Source: Pseudomonas poae (GTDB lineage Bacteria; Pseudomonadota; Gammaproteobacteria; Pseudomonadales; Pseudomonadaceae). Taken from it: DNA of 64,000 nt. Position 1 is the first letter of the stretch. Every line of letters begins with the position of its first letter. Where the stretch lies: NCBI RefSeq assembly GCF_001439785.1, contig NZ_JYLI01000023.1:1-64000 (forward strand), written 5' to 3'. Below, piece by piece: positions 25,914 to 34,600 of the stretch. Below the pieces are notes generated by a model. The model saw only the letters and a program-made list of their open reading frames with translations. It did not search any database and had not been told where the DNA came from. The position numbers were made by a program, and so were the translations under genes.

Positions 25914-26972
25914 ATGAGCACCTGGCCAGACACTCGCATTCTTGACCTGCTGGGCATTGAAGTGCCCATCATTCAGGCCCCCATGGCCGGCGCTACAACC
26001 ACTGCCATGGTGATCGCCGCCAACGAGGCCGGCGCGCTTGGCTCAATGCCCGCCGCAGCGCTGAGCATCGAGCAACTTCGTGAAGCGCTGACCACGATTC
26101 GTCAGGCCAGCAACCGGCCAATCAACGTCAACTTTTTCTGCCATCAAACGCCGGCCCCGGATGAGGCACGCGATACCCATTGGAAAGCGTTGCTCGAACC
26201 CTACTACCGCGAACTGGGTGCCGACTTTGACGCGCCAACGCCCATGTCCAACCGCGCACCGTTCAACGACGAAGCGTGTCGGGTGGTCGAAGAATTTCGT
26301 CCCGAAGTGGTGAGCTTTCACTTTGGCTTGCCGGAAAAGTCCCTGCTCGACCGAGTAAAAGCCAGCGGTGCCAAGGTGCTGTCCTCGGCCACCACCGTTG
26401 AGGAAGCGCTGTGGCTGGAGCAACACGGCTGCGACGCTATCATCGCCATGGGCATTGAGGCCGGCGGGCACCGGGGGATGTTCCTGAGTGAGGATATCCA
26501 TAGCCAGATCGGCCTGTTTGCGCTGTTGCCGCAAGTGGTCGACGCCGTCAGCGTGCCGGTGATTGCCGCCGGTGGCATCGCTGACGCGCGGGGCATCGTC
26601 GCGGCCTTCGCCCTCGGCGCGTCAGCGGTGCAGATCGGCACGGCCTACCTGTTTACGCCACAGGCCACGGTGACGGCCTCCCATCACCATGCGCTGCGCC
26701 ATGCCCAGGCCAGCGAGACCGCTCTCACCAACCTGTTCACAGGGCGGCCGGCGCGCGGCATTGTCAACCGGGTCATGCGCGAACTCGGCGCAATGAACCC
26801 GGCGACACCGGCCTTTCCCAGGGCCGGTGGTGCGTTGATGCCGCTCAAGGCCAGGGATGAAGCCGGCTTCAGCAACTTGTGGGCCGGCCAGGCAGTGCGC
26901 CTGGGCAAAGACATTTCAACCTACGCACTCACCTGTGAGCTGGCCGAACACGCCCTGGCAAAACTGCAGTAG
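25914..26972 (+). CDS. Nitronate monooxygenase-like FMN oxidoreductase
   Basis: The 352-residue TIM-barrel protein belongs to the NPD/2-nitropropane dioxygenase family. Visible motifs are PIIQAPMAGATT at the start, NVNFFCHQ, IAMGIEAGGHRGMF (the phosphate-binding region), PVIAAGGIADARG and SAVQIGTAYLFTP. It would oxidise propionate-3-nitronate or similar nitronates with FMN and oxygen. The start at 25914 (MSTWPDTRILDLLGI) with an upstream GGAG was chosen; an earlier in-frame ATG at 25857 lacks family support. Confidence 0.88.
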   Translation: MSTWPDTRILDLLGIEVPIIQAPMAGATTTAMVIAANEAGALGSMPAAALSIEQLREALTTIRQASNRPINVNFFCHQTPAPDEARDTHWKALLEPYYRELGADFDAPTPMSNRAPFNDEACRVVEEFRPEVVSFHFGLPEKSLLDRVKASGAKVLSSATTVEEALWLEQHGCDAIIAMGIEAGGHRGMFLSEDIHSQIGLFALLPQVVDAVSVPVIAAGGIADARGIVAAFALGASAVQIGTAYLFTPQATVTASHHHALRHAQASETALTNLFTGRPARGIVNRVMRELGAMNPATPAFPRAGGALMPLKARDEAGFSNLWAGQAVRLGKDISTYALTCELAEHALAKLQ

Positions 26973-27000
26973 AGACTTCGCGCTGTACCGACAATAGCCA

Positions 27001-27028
27001 AGCGCTATATATTTGCGTACACAGCGAT
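27001..27028 (+). promoter_or_regulatory. Mo-box (ModE-type operator) upstream of modA
   Basis: The sequence AGCGCTATATA, then six bases, then TACACAGCGAT, fits the ModE consensus ATCGCTATATA-N6-TATATAACGAT with 10 of 11 and 8 of 11 matches. It ends 40 bases before modA. Molybdate-bound ModE would repress the uptake operon here. Confidence 0.72.
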
Positions 27029-27068
27029 TGCGCCATGACGCGCCGTCCACCCTCAAAGGAGCTGCTGC

Positions 27069-27821
27069 ATGAAGATTCACGCCCCGCGCCTGGCCGTCCT
27101 GGTCGCGGCCCTCGCCTTCGGCTCAGCCCAGGCTGATGAAGTCCAGGTGGCCGTGGCCGCCAACTTCACCGCGCCGATCCAGGCGATTGCCGCCGACTTC
27201 GAGAAAGACACCGGCCACAAGCTGGTGGCGTCCTACGGGGCAACCGGGCAGTTCTACACCCAGATCAAGAACGGCGCGCCGTTCGAAGTGTTCCTGAGCG
27301 CCGACGACACCACCGCCAAAAAACTCGAGAACGAAGGCGACACCGTCAAGGGGTCGCGCTTCACCTACGCCGTGGGCACCCTCGCGCTGTGGTCGGCCAA
27401 GGACGGTTATGTGGACGCCAAGGGCGAGGTGTTGAAGGGCAACCAATTCAAACACCTGTCCATCGCCAACCCGAAAGCTGCGCCCTACGGCCTGGCCGCT
27501 ACCCAGGTGCTGGCCAGACAAGGCCTGACCGAGCAGGTCAAGGACAAGCTCGTTGAAGGCCAGAACATCACCCAGACCTATCAGTTCGTGTCCACCGGCA
27601 ACGCCGAATTGGGGTTTGTCGCCTTGTCGCAGATCTATAAGGACGGCAAGGTCACGCACGGTTCGGCGTGGATCGTTCCTGCCTCACTGCATGATCCGAT
27701 CAAACAGGACGCGGTGATCCTCAACAAGGGTAAAGACAATGCGGCGGCCAAGGCCTTCATTGACTACCTCAAAGGGCCAAAAGCCGCAGCGGTCATCAAG
27801 TCCTACGGTTACGAGCTGTAA
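27069..27821 (+). CDS. modA: Molybdate ABC transporter, periplasmic binding protein
   Basis: The 250-residue protein has a signal peptide ending at GSAQA-DE and the ModA body: VAVAANFTAPIQAIA, GATGQFYTQIKNGAPFEVFLSADD and GNAELGFVALSQ. It binds molybdate or tungstate and passes it to ModB. The stop codon is followed directly by the modB ATG, indicating translational coupling. Confidence 0.96.
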   Translation: MKIHAPRLAVLVAALAFGSAQADEVQVAVAANFTAPIQAIAADFEKDTGHKLVASYGATGQFYTQIKNGAPFEVFLSADDTTAKKLENEGDTVKGSRFTYAVGTLALWSAKDGYVDAKGEVLKGNQFKHLSIANPKAAPYGLAATQVLARQGLTEQVKDKLVEGQNITQTYQFVSTGNAELGFVALSQIYKDGKVTHGSAWIVPASLHDPIKQDAVILNKGKDNAAAKAFIDYLKGPKAAAVIKSYGYEL

Positions 27822-28502
27822 ATGCCGCTGTCGAGTGCCGATTTTTCCGCGATCTGGTTGACCGTCAAACTGGCGTCACTGACCACCGTGATCCTGCTGC
27901 TGATCGGCACGCCGATTGCCCTGTGGCTGTCGCGCACGCGCTCATGGTGGCGCGGGCCCATCGGCGCGATCGTCGCACTGCCGTTGGTGCTGCCGCCCAC
28001 GGTGATCGGCTTCTACCTGCTGCTGACCATGGGGCCCAACGGTTATGTGGGTCAGTTCACCCAATGGCTGGGGCTGGGCACCCTGACCTTCAGCTTCGCC
28101 GGGCTGGTGATTGGCTCGGTCATCTATTCCATGCCCTTCGTGGTGCAGCCGTTGCAGAACGCCTTTGCTGCCATTGGCACGCGTCCACTGGAAGTTGCTG
28201 CCACCTTGCGCGCCAATCCCTGGGATACGTTTTTCACCGTGACCCTGCCCCTCGCACGCCCGGGATTCATCACTGCCGCCATCCTCGGCTTTGCCCATAC
28301 CGTGGGTGAGTTCGGCGTGGTACTGATGATCGGCGGCAATATTCCGGACAAGACCCGGGTAGTGTCGGTGCAGATCTACGATCATGTCGAAGCCATGGAA
28401 TATGCCCAGGCCCATTGGCTGGCAGGCGCCATGGTGGTGTTTGCGTTCGTTGTGCTGCTGGCGCTGTACTCCAGCCGTAAAACCCGCATGGGCTGGAGCT
28501 GA
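27822..28502 (+). CDS. modB: Molybdate ABC transporter permease
   Basis: The 226-residue inner-membrane protein has about five helices and the ABC-permease loop EVAATLRANPWDTFFTVTLPLA. It starts on the base after the modA stop and ends 5 bases before modC. Confidence 0.95.
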   Translation: MPLSSADFSAIWLTVKLASLTTVILLLIGTPIALWLSRTRSWWRGPIGAIVALPLVLPPTVIGFYLLLTMGPNGYVGQFTQWLGLGTLTFSFAGLVIGSVIYSMPFVVQPLQNAFAAIGTRPLEVAATLRANPWDTFFTVTLPLARPGFITAAILGFAHTVGEFGVVLMIGGNIPDKTRVVSVQIYDHVEAMEYAQAHWLAGAMVVFAFVVLLALYSSRKTRMGWS

Positions 28503-28507
28503 TATCG

Positions 28508-29587
28508 ATGATCCAGGTGCGCCTGCACAGAAAGTACTCGGGGTTTGCGCTGAAGGTGGACCTGCACCTGCCCGGGCGTGGTGTGACGGCACTGTACGGA
28601 CACTCCGGCTCCGGCAAGACCACCTGCCTGCGCTGCATCGCCGGGCTGGAGCGCGCCGAGGACGGATTTATCCAGGTCAACGACGAGGTCTGGCAGGACA
28701 GCCGCATCGGGCTGTTCGTACCGCCCCATAAACGCGCATTGGGTTATGTGTTTCAAGAAGCCAGCCTGTTTCCTCACCTGTCGGTACGGGCCAATCTCGA
28801 ATTCGGCCTCAAGCGCATTCCGCGCTCGGCGCGCCGTGTGGATATGGACCAGGCCACACAATTACTTGGCATCGGTCATCTGCTCGAGCGTAATCCCGAG
28901 CATCTTTCCGGTGGCGAACGCCAGCGCATCGGCATCGCCCGCGCCTTGCTCACCAGCCCGAAGTTGTTGCTGATGGACGAACCGCTGGCCGCCCTCGACA
29001 GCCAGCGCAAGGGCGAAATCCTGCCGTATCTGGAACGTTTGCACGACGAACTGGATATTCCGCTGCTCTACGTCAGCCACGCCCAGGATGAGGTTGCGCG
29101 CCTGGCCGATCACATCGTGTTGCTCAGCGACGGCACGGCGCTGGCCAGCGGCCCGATCGGCGAAACCCTGGCGCGTCTGGACCTGCCTCTGGCGCGGGGC
29201 GACGATGCTGGCGTGGTGATCCATGGCACCGTCAGCGCCTATGACGCGGCCTACCAGCTGCTCACCCTGCAACTGCCTGACAGCGCCCTGCACATGCGTG
29301 TCGCCCATGCGCCGCTGGCACTGGGCCGTGCGCTGCGGGTGAAAGTACAGGCACGGGATGTGAGCCTGAGCCTGCAGGCGCAGGAGCACAGCAGCATCCT
29401 CAACCGCCTGCCGGTGACAGTCACCGAGGAAATCCCCGCGGACAACAACGCCCACGTGCTGGTGCGCCTGGACGCTGGCGGCACACCGTTGCTGGCACGG
29501 ATCACGCGGTACTCCCGCGACCAGTTGCAACTGCACACCGGGCAGGCGTTATGGGCGCAGATCAAGGCGGTCGCGGTGCTGGCGTAA
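28508..29587 (+). CDS. modC: Molybdate ABC transporter ATPase
   Basis: The 359-residue protein has Walker A in GHSGSGKTTCLRCIAGLE, the signature LSGGERQRIGIARAL, Walker B LLLMDEPLAALDS and a C-terminal Mop-type (TOBE) domain from about residue 290 (LRVKVQARDVSLSL). It powers molybdate import with ModA and ModB. Confidence 0.96.
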   Translation: MIQVRLHRKYSGFALKVDLHLPGRGVTALYGHSGSGKTTCLRCIAGLERAEDGFIQVNDEVWQDSRIGLFVPPHKRALGYVFQEASLFPHLSVRANLEFGLKRIPRSARRVDMDQATQLLGIGHLLERNPEHLSGGERQRIGIARALLTSPKLLLMDEPLAALDSQRKGEILPYLERLHDELDIPLLYVSHAQDEVARLADHIVLLSDGTALASGPIGETLARLDLPLARGDDAGVVIHGTVSAYDAAYQLLTLQLPDSALHMRVAHAPLALGRALRVKVQARDVSLSLQAQEHSSILNRLPVTVTEEIPADNNAHVLVRLDAGGTPLLARITRYSRDQLQLHTGQALWAQIKAVAVLA

Positions 29588-29659
29588 CCATTTGGCACGA
29601 CCGACCATCGCTGCGGTCAATCAGACATACGGCCTGATCTGTTGCCAAGGAAGTTGCCC

Positions 29660-30676
29660 ATGCCCGATTCCGACCTGCCCCGCGATTTGCACTACGTCGA
29701 TGACACCCAACCCGGCATCACCCGCAAAAAGCTGCGCGGCAAATTCCATTATTTCGATGCCAAAGGCGAGCGCATCACCGACGCCGACGACATCAAGCGC
29801 CTGAATGCCCTGGCTGTGCCGCCGGCGTACACGGATGTCTGGATCTGCGCCGACCCGCGCGGCCATCTGCAAGCCACCGGCCGCGATGCGCGTGGGCGCA
29901 AGCAATACCGCTACCACACCCGCTGGCGCGAGGTACGCGACACCGACAAGTACTCACGCCTGCAGGCCTTCGGCAAGGCTCTGCCCAAGTTGCGCAAACA
30001 GCTGGAGGCGCAACTGGCCGAGCCTGGCTTCACCCGCGAGAAGGTGCTGGCGACCGTAGTGATGTTGCTCGATGCCACCTTGATTCGCGTCGGCAATACG
30101 CAGTACGCACGCGACAACAAATCCTACGGACTGACGACGTTGCGTAACCGCCACGTAGACGTCAAAGGCAGCGAAATTAAGTTCCAGTTCCGTGGCAAAA
30201 GCGGCGTTGAGCACCAGATCAGCGTGAAGGACCGGCGCCTGGCTACCGTGGTCAAGCGCTGCATGGAATTACCGGGGCAAGACCTGTTCCAGTACCTGGA
30301 CGAGGACGGCGAGCGCCATACCGTCAGCTCCCACGATGTGAACGCCTACCTGCACAGCCTCACCGGCGCAGACTTCACCGCCAAGGACTATCGCACCTGG
30401 GCCGGCACCGCGATGGCGCTGGCGGTGCTGCGCGAACTGGAGTGGCAGCCCGAATCCGACGCCAAGCGCCATGTGGTGACCATGGTCAAAGACGTGGCCA
30501 GGCAGTTGGGCAACACCCCGGCGGTGTGCCGCAAGTGCTACATCCACCCGGCGGTGCTTGAGCATTTCAGCCTGGGCGAACTGTCCAAATTGCCCCCGCC
30601 ACGACTGCGCAAAGGGCTCAAGGCCGAGGAAGTGGCGTTGGCCATGTTCCTTGAACAACTGGCCGAGGCGAGCTAG
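29660..30676 (+). CDS. DNA topoisomerase IB (poxvirus-type)
   Basis: The 338-residue protein relaxes supercoils through a 3'-phosphotyrosyl intermediate. The catalytic parts are visible: ATLIRVGNTQYARDNKSYGL, IKFQFRGKSG, DYRTWAGT and the C-terminal PAVCRKCYIHPAVLE, where the tyrosine is the nucleophile. The ATG at 29660 has an AAGGAAG site; a TTG at 29642 is less likely. It stands alone between modC and the ABC-F gene. Confidence 0.93.
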   Translation: MPDSDLPRDLHYVDDTQPGITRKKLRGKFHYFDAKGERITDADDIKRLNALAVPPAYTDVWICADPRGHLQATGRDARGRKQYRYHTRWREVRDTDKYSRLQAFGKALPKLRKQLEAQLAEPGFTREKVLATVVMLLDATLIRVGNTQYARDNKSYGLTTLRNRHVDVKGSEIKFQFRGKSGVEHQISVKDRRLATVVKRCMELPGQDLFQYLDEDGERHTVSSHDVNAYLHSLTGADFTAKDYRTWAGTAMALAVLRELEWQPESDAKRHVVTMVKDVARQLGNTPAVCRKCYIHPAVLEHFSLGELSKLPPPRLRKGLKAEEVALAMFLEQLAEAS

Positions 30677-30800
30677 GCTCCTGCCCCTTGACCACTGACC
30701 GGACGACTGCCGACGTGAATAACTGAGCCTTTCAAAAATGTATCTGCAACAGGCCACCTTGCGTGCCTGTTGGCCTGTTCGACATTTTCTGGAGGTGCCT

Positions 30801-32435
30801 GTGACTCACGTCAAGCGGCTACCCGTATTGGTTTCCCTGCAACACCTGTGTTTCCAGTTCGCCAACGGCGAAACCCTGCTGGAAGACCTCAACCTGTCCA
30901 TCGATCACACCCCGACCGGCATCGTCGGCCGCAATGGCTGCGGCAAAAGCCTGCTGGCCAAACTGCTCGCCGGGTTGCTGACGCCGTCTTCCGGCAGCGT
31001 GAAAAGGTCTGTCAGCGTGAAGTACGTTGCGCAGACGGTGGACATTCAAGCGGGAGACACCGTCGCCCATCTCACCGCAACCGTATCCATCCTGGCGGCG
31101 CTTGAGCGCATGACTGCCGGCACAGCCGACGGCGCCGATGTCGAGTTGATCGATGATCGCTGGGACCTGGCCGAGCGCTTGCGCGCTGCGCTTGATGCCG
31201 CCGGCTTGCCTGACGTCGACGCTCAGACGCCGGCCGAACATCTGAGCGGCGGTCAGTTGGCGCGGGTTGCGATTATCGGTGCGTTGCTGGCGGCGCCACA
31301 CTTGCTGATTCTCGATGAGCCGAGCAACCACCTCGACAGCGCAGGACGCGCCTGGCTGCTGCACGCGCTCCACCTCTGGCGAGGTGGACTGGTGGTGGTC
31401 AGTCATGATCGGCAGTTGCTCAATGCCATGGGCCGCATCATTGAGCTGTCACCCCTCGGCGCCCGGCTGTATGGCGGCAACTATGATGACTATCGCCAAC
31501 AGCGCGAGGCGCAGCAGCACGCGGCGGTGGCCGAGCTGGAGCGCATGCGCCTCGAACGCAGCCGCGAACGACAGCGCCTGCAACGCCAGAACGATGACCT
31601 GCAACGCCACGCCGCCCGCTCGCGCCAGCATGCGCAGAATGCCAACGTTGACCGGTTTACCCGGTCGCGCTGGAAAGGTGCCGCCACCGAGGTGGTCAGT
31701 AAGGTGCGCGGTGCGCAGCAGGCCCACAAGGGCCAACTCGATGCGCAGGTGCGCCAGGCGTCCCAACACGTGGCGTCCGAGATGCCCACCCTGCTCGTCT
31801 TGCCGGCCTCGACAGTGCCCAACGGCCGCCAGGTGATGAGCCTGGCGCACGCGCAACTGCCGTGGCTTGATCCACTGGCACCCTCAACGTGGCTCACGCT
31901 CAACCTCGCCGGGCCCGTACGCGTTGCCGTAAAGGGACCCAACGGCTGCGGCAAATCCACGTTGCTCAAGCTGCTGGCCGGCCAATTGCAGGTCGCCAGT
32001 GGGGTCTGCTCGGTGCCTCTGCCGACCGCGTATATCGACCAGCATCTGGCGCTGCTGGATAACGGGCGTTCCGTGGTCGAACAGCTCAACCTGCTCGCCA
32101 CGCCGCTGGCCGAAGCCGAACTGCGCACCCGCCTGGCGTTGCTGCAACTGGATGCTGCGCGAGTGACGCAACCGGCCGGGCAACTCAGCGGCGGCGAACG
32201 CCTGAAAGCCGCGATGGCGATCGCCTTGTGGCGTGGGACGCCGGCACAATTGCTGCTGTTGGACGAGCCGACCAATCACCTGGACCTGGAGTCGGTCGTG
32301 GCGTTTGAGCAAGCCTTGAAGCACTTCACCGGGGCAATGGTGGTGGTTTCCCATGACGACGCCTTCCTGCAGGCGATCCAGCCGACTCATCTGTTGATCT
32401 GGCAAGAGGAACGTTGGCAGCTAGTGCGTAGCTGA
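30801..32435 (+). CDS. ABC-F family ATPase (ribosome-associated type)
   Basis: The 544-residue protein has two ATPase domains and no membrane segment. Domain 1 has GRNGCGKSLLAK, LSGGQLARVAI and LLILDEPSNHLDS. Domain 2 has GPNGCGKSTLLK, LSGGERLKAAM and LLLLDEPTNHLDL. The linker between them (about 245-330) is a charged helical arm. ABC-F proteins act on ribosomes, some giving antibiotic resistance and others regulating translation; the short arm does not identify the subtype. The GTG at 30801 with a GGAGG site is preferred to an ATG at 30738. Confidence 0.85.
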   Translation: MTHVKRLPVLVSLQHLCFQFANGETLLEDLNLSIDHTPTGIVGRNGCGKSLLAKLLAGLLTPSSGSVKRSVSVKYVAQTVDIQAGDTVAHLTATVSILAALERMTAGTADGADVELIDDRWDLAERLRAALDAAGLPDVDAQTPAEHLSGGQLARVAIIGALLAAPHLLILDEPSNHLDSAGRAWLLHALHLWRGGLVVVSHDRQLLNAMGRIIELSPLGARLYGGNYDDYRQQREAQQHAAVAELERMRLERSRERQRLQRQNDDLQRHAARSRQHAQNANVDRFTRSRWKGAATEVVSKVRGAQQAHKGQLDAQVRQASQHVASEMPTLLVLPASTVPNGRQVMSLAHAQLPWLDPLAPSTWLTLNLAGPVRVAVKGPNGCGKSTLLKLLAGQLQVASGVCSVPLPTAYIDQHLALLDNGRSVVEQLNLLATPLAEAELRTRLALLQLDAARVTQPAGQLSGGERLKAAMAIALWRGTPAQLLLLDEPTNHLDLESVVAFEQALKHFTGAMVVVSHDDAFLQAIQPTHLLIWQEERWQLVRS

Positions 32436-32449
32436 GCCCCACACCGCCC

Positions 32450-32572
32450 CTGTGGCGAGCAGGCTTGTCCTGCGTTGGGCTGCGCAGCAGCCCCAAAACC
32501 AGGCGCTGAGCCGTATCAGGTACACCGCGTTTTGCTGGATTGGGGGCGCTCCGCACCCCAACGCGGGGCAAG
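32450..32572. repeat. Structured intergenic repeat, copy 1 (123 bp)
   Basis: It begins CTGTGGCGAGCAGGCTTG and repeats at 32598 with three mismatches. Internal hairpins are GGGCTGC-GCA-GCAGCCC and a GGGGGCGC/GCACCCC pair. The right terminal inverted repeat is incomplete in this copy. Confidence 0.85.
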
Positions 32573-32597
32573 TGCCGTTCAGTTAAGCGCAGATTCC

Positions 32598-32732
32598 CTG
32601 TGGCGAGCAGGCTTGTCCTGCGTTGGGCTGCGCAGCAGCCCCAAAACCAGGCGCTGAGCCGTGTCAGGTACACCGCGTTTTGCTGGAGTGGGGGCGCTTC
32701 GCACCCCAACGCGGGGCAAGCCCGCTCGCCAC
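32598..32732. repeat. Structured intergenic repeat, copy 2 (with full terminal inverted repeats)
   Basis: The 123-bp body matches copy 1 in all but three bases and then continues CCCGCTCGCCAC. That end is the reverse complement of the element start (GTGGCGAGC...GGCTTG) with about three mismatches over 27 bases. It therefore looks like a MITE or REP-type element with two inner hairpins. This fills most of the 403-base gap between 32436 and 32838; the rest is unremarkable. Confidence 0.85.
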
Positions 32733-32838
32733 GAGGGCGTGTTCAGTTGGAATGGACTGTGGGCTACCCGTGCATTGCGCCGCCGTGCAAAGCGATCTAC
32801 GGTAATGGCCGATTAATCTCACCCAGGAGCCTCGCGCC

Positions 32839-33543
32839 ATGCTGCCCTCATCCCGCAAACCTTACGCCAGTGCTGCGCTCGCCCATCGGCGGCTGTGGCG
32901 CGGGCGTGTGGGCCTGATGCTGGTGGCCGGGCTGTCGGTGCTGGCGGGGATGACCGATGCCATTGGTTTTATGGCCAGCGGCGATTTTGTGTCGTTCATG
33001 AGCGGTAACACAACGCGGCTGGCAGTGGCGATCAGCGCGGGTGACCTGGGTTTGACTGCGCGCCTGTCGCTGCTGGTGGCCACCTTTATTCTGGGTAATG
33101 CCCTGGGCGTGGTCGTCAGCCGGCTGGGCAAACGCCGCGCACTGCCGTTGCTGCTGTGCATCGCCGCCCTGCTCTGCGCCGCTGCGCTCTGGCCGTTGGC
33201 CGATACGCTGCCCGCGCTGCTGGCGGCAATTGTGGCCATGGGCATGCTCAACGCGGCCGTCGAAGAAGTGAACGGACTGCCGGTGGGGCTCACTTATGTG
33301 ACGGGAGCGCTCTCGCGATTTGGTCGAGGGCTGGGTCGCTGGGTGCTGGGGGAACGCCGCAATGGCTGGCGCGTACAATTGATCCCGTGGGCGGGCATGT
33401 TTGTCGGCGCGGTGATCGGTGCGTTGCTGGAACAGCAGATGGGCATGCGCGCATTGTGGGTCAGCGGCGCGCTGGCGGGAGTGTTGGGGCTGGTGTCGCT
33501 GAAGATTCCACGGCGCTGGCAATTGAGCTTCATGCCACGTTGA
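32839..33543 (+). CDS. DUF1275 (YoaK-family) membrane protein
   Basis: The 234-residue protein has six predicted membrane helices and the family's GMTDAIGFMASGDFVSFMSGN motif near residues 37-57, split here by its key residues D40, G43, S54 and N57. It also has the repeat-like VGLTYVTGALSRFGRGLG in the middle. The role of the family is unknown. It starts just after the duplicated repeat. Confidence 0.83.
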   Translation: MLPSSRKPYASAALAHRRLWRGRVGLMLVAGLSVLAGMTDAIGFMASGDFVSFMSGNTTRLAVAISAGDLGLTARLSLLVATFILGNALGVVVSRLGKRRALPLLLCIAALLCAAALWPLADTLPALLAAIVAMGMLNAAVEEVNGLPVGLTYVTGALSRFGRGLGRWVLGERRNGWRVQLIPWAGMFVGAVIGALLEQQMGMRALWVSGALAGVLGLVSLKIPRRWQLSFMPR

Positions 33544-33692
33544 ACAGCCGTGAGTGCGAGACCCGCTCGACGTTCAGGCCTCGACATCCCTGTACCGGTA
33601 AAGAGCCGTTACGCCGAGCGGGCGGGTGAATCATAGGTCAATGCCCACCGGACCGTCCCGCAGGGCATTTCCGAAAACCGCTGAGGCAAGGA

Positions 33693-34046
33693 TTACAGGC
33701 AGGTCGCCAGTGCGGCCAGGCGACGCTTGGCAGGCATGCTGTCGGAGGCGGCGTAATACTTGACGCTGGAGCCGGCCCCTGCGCTTTGCACGTCCACGAA
33801 GTAATCCCCGCCGGTGGTGTAGACCGTGAAGCCGCCCGCCCCGCTCGGCTCCTTGAAGCCGCCGGCATCCACGCCGAACACGCTTTCATCCTGCCAGCCG
33901 TACTGGATGCATTGGGCAACTACCAGCGTGGCCTTGTCCGACGCCAGTGTCTTGTAAGGGCTGCCCGTGCGCGCCTCTTTCATCTTCGAACCGGCGCACC
34001 CCGTCAGGGCTGTCAGTACCAATGCAGCTGCTACCACCTTGCGCAT
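33693..34046 (-). CDS. Lipoprotein (117 aa), conserved hypothetical
   Basis: The signal ends in LTALTGC, a good lipobox. The mature part contains GYGWQDESVFGVDAGGF-like aromatic-rich sequence and YTTGGDYFVDVQ, suggesting a small beta-rich periplasmic domain. The start at 34046 has a GGAAG site; the frame is open further upstream but not signal-like. Confidence 0.72.
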   Translation of the reverse strand: MRKVVAAALVLTALTGCAGSKMKEARTGSPYKTLASDKATLVVAQCIQYGWQDESVFGVDAGGFKEPSGAGGFTVYTTGGDYFVDVQSAGAGSSVKYYAASDSMPAKRRLAALATCL

Positions 34047-34132
34047 GCCATCGCTTCCTTGGAAAAAAGGCGACTCTACCATTGCAGCGGGCTTTTTTCG
34101 CCTGATCGGAGCGTTGTGCTGAAGGATCCCGC

Positions 34133-34348
34133 TCAAGCGAGCTTGACCGACACCAGTTCCACCGAGTCGCGCGCCACCCGCAAGTCGCAGGCATCCTGAT
34201 TAAGCCGGTGAATGGTGTTGAGCAGGCGCTGGCGCAGCACTTCATCGCCAAGCTGTTCGACGGCGCGCATCAGCTCGTACGCCGCCGTTTCGTTGTTATC
34301 GGCGACGGCATCGAGGGTCTTGCGCAGGTTACGAGTGGCACGGGTCAC
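34133..34348 (-). CDS. Small helical conserved hypothetical protein (71 aa)
   Basis: Starts at a GTG with an AAGGA site. The sequence (TLDAVADNNETAAYELMRAV, LLNTIHRLNQDACDLRVARD) is almost wholly helical and soluble. It is divergent from arsB; the Anr-type box between them could serve either gene. Confidence 0.6.
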   Translation of the reverse strand: MTRATRNLRKTLDAVADNNETAAYELMRAVEQLGDEVLRQRLLNTIHRLNQDACDLRVARDSVELVSVKLA

Positions 34349-34439
34349 ACGGATTTTTCCTTCTTCAGCAATGGGCAGGCACTGTAGGACATGGATGTTT
34401 CATTTTAATTTCAAACAGTTGTGGCCCATTCGCCGACCT

Positions 34440-34453
34440 TTGATCCAGATCAA
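34440..34453. promoter_or_regulatory. Perfect Anr/FNR box upstream of arsB
   Basis: TTGAT-CCAG-ATCAA matches the consensus TTGAT-N4-ATCAA in every fixed base. A TATCTG hexamer at 34476-34481 is centred 32 bases to the right, the distance expected for a class II activated -10 box reading toward arsB. Confidence 0.65.
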
Positions 34454-34600
34454 TCGCAACAGGCTTTGTCAGAAATATCTGGCAATATGCTAGCGGTTGA
34501 CGGCGCCGGCGAACTTTATGTTGGCGAACTGATCCATGCTCTGCACGTCAGGCCGCCGCAGGCCTGCGCATTGGCTGTTGGTCCCCTGGAGCGTTCATAC

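Noticed and set aside
34421..34600. 60-residue N-terminal extension of ArsB
   Set aside because: It covers the Anr box and promoter region and does not look like protein; the normal ArsB length is reached from 34601.
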